In this document: piece by piece, positions 61,004 to 64,000 of the stretch
Layout: the number at the start of each line of letters is the position of its first letter
Position numbering within the stretch: the first letter of the stretch is position 1
DNA from: Jackrogersella multiformis
Lineage: Eukaryota > Ascomycota > Sordariomycetes > Xylariales > Hypoxylaceae
Direction: 5' to 3'
Assembly: GCA_902806575.1 (NCBI GenBank)
Contig: CADCXD010000001.1
Location: 682,001 to 746,000, forward strand
DNA length: 64,000 nucleotides
Made by a program: the position numbers and the translations under genes
Notes under the pieces: generated by a model
The model's database searches: none
The model's input: the letters and a program-made list of their open reading frames with translations, nothing else
What the model was told of the DNA's origin: nothing

Positions 61004-61219
61004 CTTATATTTCTTGGCACATAGCTCTCTTGCTGGTCCACATCCAGCAAACCATCCCGCGTTCATCGCATTGGGGATCATTCTGAGTGGAGAGCAACAG
61101 CTGCCCGCGGCAAAGATCTCGTCGACGCTAGTAGAGTTGAGTAGCGGAGTATCAACATTGACTCCGAATCCTAGGACACAATCATATCCCAGCTTGTCAG
61201 GGATGGTGATGTATAATGG
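61004..61219 (-). pseudogene. Fragment of an FAD-dependent thioredoxin-reductase-like oxidoreductase
   Basis: A 72-codon open stretch flanked by splice-like signals has GYDCVLGFGVNVDTPLL and TSVDEIFAAGSCCSPLRMIP, then NAMNAGWFAGCGPARELC. This is the C-terminal FAD-binding end of the small disulfide reductase family (VFAAGDC...NA...G..A). The Asp that normally contacts FAD in AGDC reads Ser (AGSC). No N-terminal FAD motif or CxxC was found nearby. It lies 109 bp upstream of the methyltransferase fragment on the same strand. Best read as a relic; both families often co-occur in secondary-metabolite clusters. Confidence 0.5.
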
Positions 61220-61789
61220 CTTAATTAGGAAATTGTTTTTGTATATGAAAACAACGGTATAATAACCGCTCGAAAACTTAGGAATTACAATGCAACAACC
61301 AGGTTACACTATAAAATTAAACTGTAGGTAACGTTAATGTAACCCTACCTAAAATAATACTAACACCTACCACATGGCGGAGAAGACAGGCCGAGACCAT
61401 ATGAGTAATTTCCCCAAAGTGAGGTTGCAGTAAAATATCCGGCAATACTATATTCAGCTATGGTTATTGTAAAGTGTGGGGGAAAAGGGGTTGATCGGCC
61501 CTGGAGAAGGTCTGGTGAACAATCGAACAACAGGGGGGCCATCTACGAGATGACCTTACACTTGGGGCTACGTGTGCTAAAACCTGTACGCACACAACAG
61601 CACATACAAGCCAAGAGCCAAATAATGCGGATTCCCTGTAGCTATTATCAGGGCTGCCATCATGCAGGGTAGGTTGGATCTTGCTTCTTAAGTCAAGATA
61701 CCTATATAACAACTATACGAGAAACCAAATCTTGTAATGCATTCCAGTTTCTATCGTTGAAACTTAGGAACCATCCGACTACGATCGAA

Positions 61790-64000
61790 ATGTCGACAGA
61801 CCAAGAGAAACAATGGGTTTGGAAAGACCACTGGAAGGCGATGATCGCCATGACTCTGGTTTCTCTAAGCTCCTTTCAGTACGGTCTTGATTTTGGTATC
61901 ATTGGCGGTCTCCAGGCCATGGTCCCTTTTCTACAGGTACAGAGCTGTCCTCAACCGATCATGTACAGAGTTTCGCTTACACGTCAACTTGAAGGTCTTC
62001 GGGGAAAAGGATCCATCAACTCCACTTGGGTATAATATCCAATCCGACCGACAGCAGCTTATCGCGTCTTTGATGGTCCTTGGCGCTTTCGTCTCGTCCT
62101 CTTCAGCTGGATTCACGGCTGAGTATATTGGGCGAAAGCTGTCTCTATGGATAGCATGCGTTGGTGTTTTTGTATCCACGGCGCTTATGCAAGCTTCTAC
62201 GGATATAGGAGGTCTCTACGCTGGGAGATTGATAATTGGTCTTGCCAATGGGCTTTTGATGACACATTCTCAGCTTTATGGTATGTATGAAAAGTCACCA
62301 CTCTAAAATCATGTATCATTTGCAATCCCCTTGGAGACCTTATTTTCGCTCATCTGCTAACTTGAAATAGTAAGTAAAGCATTCCAAGCTATCCTGGGAA
62401 TATCTAAGAGGACATTGTTGAAAAGGAGGAAAAGGTTCCCACGTAGAGGGGAGAGAGTTGAAAGTGTATAAAGACTTAGTTGAACCGGGCTTTCTGGCAT
62501 GAAAAACTTCAAAACTTTGCAAGAAGCTGACATCTCACAGATCCAGGTATGCAGATACGAATAAAACCAACTGCCAACATAAATAACTTATATCTTGCCA
62601 CAGGAAAGTGTTCCGAGCCGTTACCGAGGATTGGGTATTTCGTTATTCTCATATTGGATCTCGTTTGGTAAGATACACCCTGACTAGCAAAGAGTCGCGC
62701 TCTACTCTTCTCTGACAGGCTTCAAGGATCTTTGATTGGGACCATAGTCGATAACTTCACATCTAAGATCACCACCAAGAGCGCCTACATCGTCCCTCTT
62801 GGCATCGTGCATATCGTCCCTGGAATCTTGTTCATTGGGCTTTTCTTTATTCCCGAGTCGCCTCGTTGGCTTGCAGCAAGAGGAAACTTTGACAAAGCCG
62901 AAAGGGCTTTACAGCGGCTAAGACCTGAAGAATGGGGCGTCGCTCAGGAACTTGAAGAAATGAGAGCGGCGCTCGAAGCTGAGGCCCTGCTGCACTCAAG
63001 CGTTGGATATCTGGACCTTTTCAAGAACCCCATTGATCGTCGCAGAACTACTATCGCCGTGTGTGCGCTAACCAGCCAAGCGGCATCAGGGGCTATGTTT
63101 GTCATATGTCCGTGCTCCCCTTTTCTCCTGGCATCCTTCGTTTCTTCACTAACAATACGGTAGCATATGGAACATACTTCTTCGAGATGGCAAACGTGGG
63201 GAATGCTTTTGAAAACTCTTGTATCCTCACCGGTGTTGGTGTGGCCGCGCTACTCGCCACCTCCCTTCTAATCACGAAGTTTGGTCGTCGACGACTTATG
63301 ATGCTTTTAGGTTTCGCTTTCTGCGGACTCTCTCAGTTAATTATAGCCGTGATATACACGGTTCATCCTAACACTCAGAGCTCGGGCAAAGCTCTTGTGG
63401 GAATTAGCGTCGTCTACATAGTCGCGTACGTATTATCGGGAGCTCTTCCCACGTCCCCCCTTTTTCTCGGGTATAACACTTCCAAACAGAACGGATTAAG
63501 AAATTGTTGATCTCAAGACATACCAAACTCCTAAATCAAGGAATTGATTACTAATTCTCATTACTATAGTTATAACTCCATGGTCGCACCCTACGCTTGG
63601 CTGTCAGGAGGCGAGCTCTCCTCGCAGCGTCTACGTTCGCACACATTCGGATTGGCCACGGGAGTGGGTTTCTTCTTTGCTGTAAGTATTTCAAAGCCAT
63701 GATCTCGAAGTCGGAGCTAATTATTCTCAGTGGCTTACTAGTATGTTCTGCAATCTACGATTGATCTGTAAGATTATTAACATGATGTCAACTTAGCTTT
63801 CACCGCACCATATTTCATCAATCCCTCCTCGCTGAATTGGGGTCCCAAGTATGGATATATCTGGACGGGTTCATCTCTACTCGCTGGTATCTGGATCTTC
63901 TTCTTCCTACCAGAAGTTAAGGACCGCACATTGGAAGAGATTGACGAGATGGTGAGACATGAAGATACTACACTAAGAGTTAAGAGTACTAACCATCACG
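61790..64000 (+). CDS. MFS sugar (alpha-glucoside/maltose permease-like) transporter, partial, runs off right edge
   Basis: Exons 61790-61936, 61995-62280, 62604-62667, 62727-63107, 63164-63425, 63570-63681, 63731-63740 and 63797 to about 63951 are supported by frame and splice signals; the next intron (GTGAGA) probably leaves the window. Family marks: GLDFGIIGGLQAM, AEYIGRKLSLW, GLYAGRLIIGLANGLLM, PSRYRGLGISLF, FIPESPRWLAARGN, TKFGRRRLMMLLG, VAPYAWLSGGELSSQRLRS and LPEVKDRTLEEIDEM. Between 62281 and 62603 the usual direct SQLY-to-QES join is interrupted. A 20-nt exon at 62527-62546 would restore frame but adds a few unusual residues, so this part may be damaged. The 10-nt exon at 63731 is also notable. 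Expected plasma-membrane importer. Confidence 0.75.

Larger units (their letters stand above)
59649..61789. other. 2.1-kb spacer holding two gene relics
   Basis: Outside the relics at 60565-60894 and 61004-61219 no gene is visible. The stretch 60236-60300 has a short B-box-like motif but does not fold as a tRNA. Confidence 0.5.

Overview
The window is nuclear DNA from a filamentous ascomycete (Pezizomycotina, most likely Sordariomycetes). Genes carry short introns (mostly 42-90 nt) with GTAAGT/GTATGT-like donors, CTAAC/CTGAC branch sites and YAG acceptors. The families are typical of such fungi: Yvc1, JEN-type carboxylate transporter, PQQ sugar dehydrogenase, DUF1996 protein, LysM protein beside a modular GH18 chitinase, and AKR7 reductase. 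Coding stretches are moderately GC-rich. Spacers are AT-rich, long, and full of a short palindromic motif built on TAGGTACCTAGGTA. No transposase, CRISPR array or complete rRNA gene was seen.

Layout. 1-1030: the 5' part of a large low-complexity protein leaving the left edge. 5.6-7.6 kb: Yvc1-like vacuolar TRP channel. 8.4 kb: small Cys-rich ORF. 9.4-11.3 kb: MFS transporter. 13.5-15.1 kb: dienelactone hydrolase-like plus SnoaL-like fusion. 17.8-19.7 kb: JEN-type carboxylate transporter. 19.7-25.4 kb: gene desert with a 132-bp inverted-repeat element near 22.1 kb. 25.4-29.0 kb: convergent pair of MFS sugar transporter and secreted PQQ-type sugar dehydrogenase. 31.2-33.9 kb: short F-box/ankyrin-like gene and a class V aminotransferase. 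35.5 kb: ankyrin relic. 36.1-37.3 kb: secreted DUF1996 protein. 38.2-38.6 kb: degenerate tRNA-like element and interstitial telomere-like repeats. 38.6-46.0 kb: divergent LysM protein and 1110-residue chitinase. 46.0-47.0 kb: conserved hypothetical protein. 48.0-49.2 kb: aldo-keto reductase. 49.9-50.8 kb: macro-domain protein. 51.8-56.6 kb: a 12-exon gene joining an HEFSH metallopeptidase-like region to a cytochrome b5-like domain. 56.8-57.5 kb: isochorismatase-like hydrolase. 58.3-59.6 kb: AT-hook-like protein. 60.6-61.2 kb: two relics (methyltransferase and FAD-disulfide-reductase fragments). 61.8 kb to the right edge: partial MFS sugar transporter.

Together the genes point to a saprotroph or plant-associated fungus with much investment in uptake (four MFS transporters), extracellular sugar oxidation and chitin recognition or attack. 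The LysM/chitinase pair forms one likely co-regulated module and the sugar transporter/PQQ dehydrogenase pair another. The best candidate for something undescribed is the HExxH plus cytochrome b5 protein at 51822-56623. Exon models were built by eye from splice signals and frame continuity; all complete models close to whole codons, but no transcript evidence was available.
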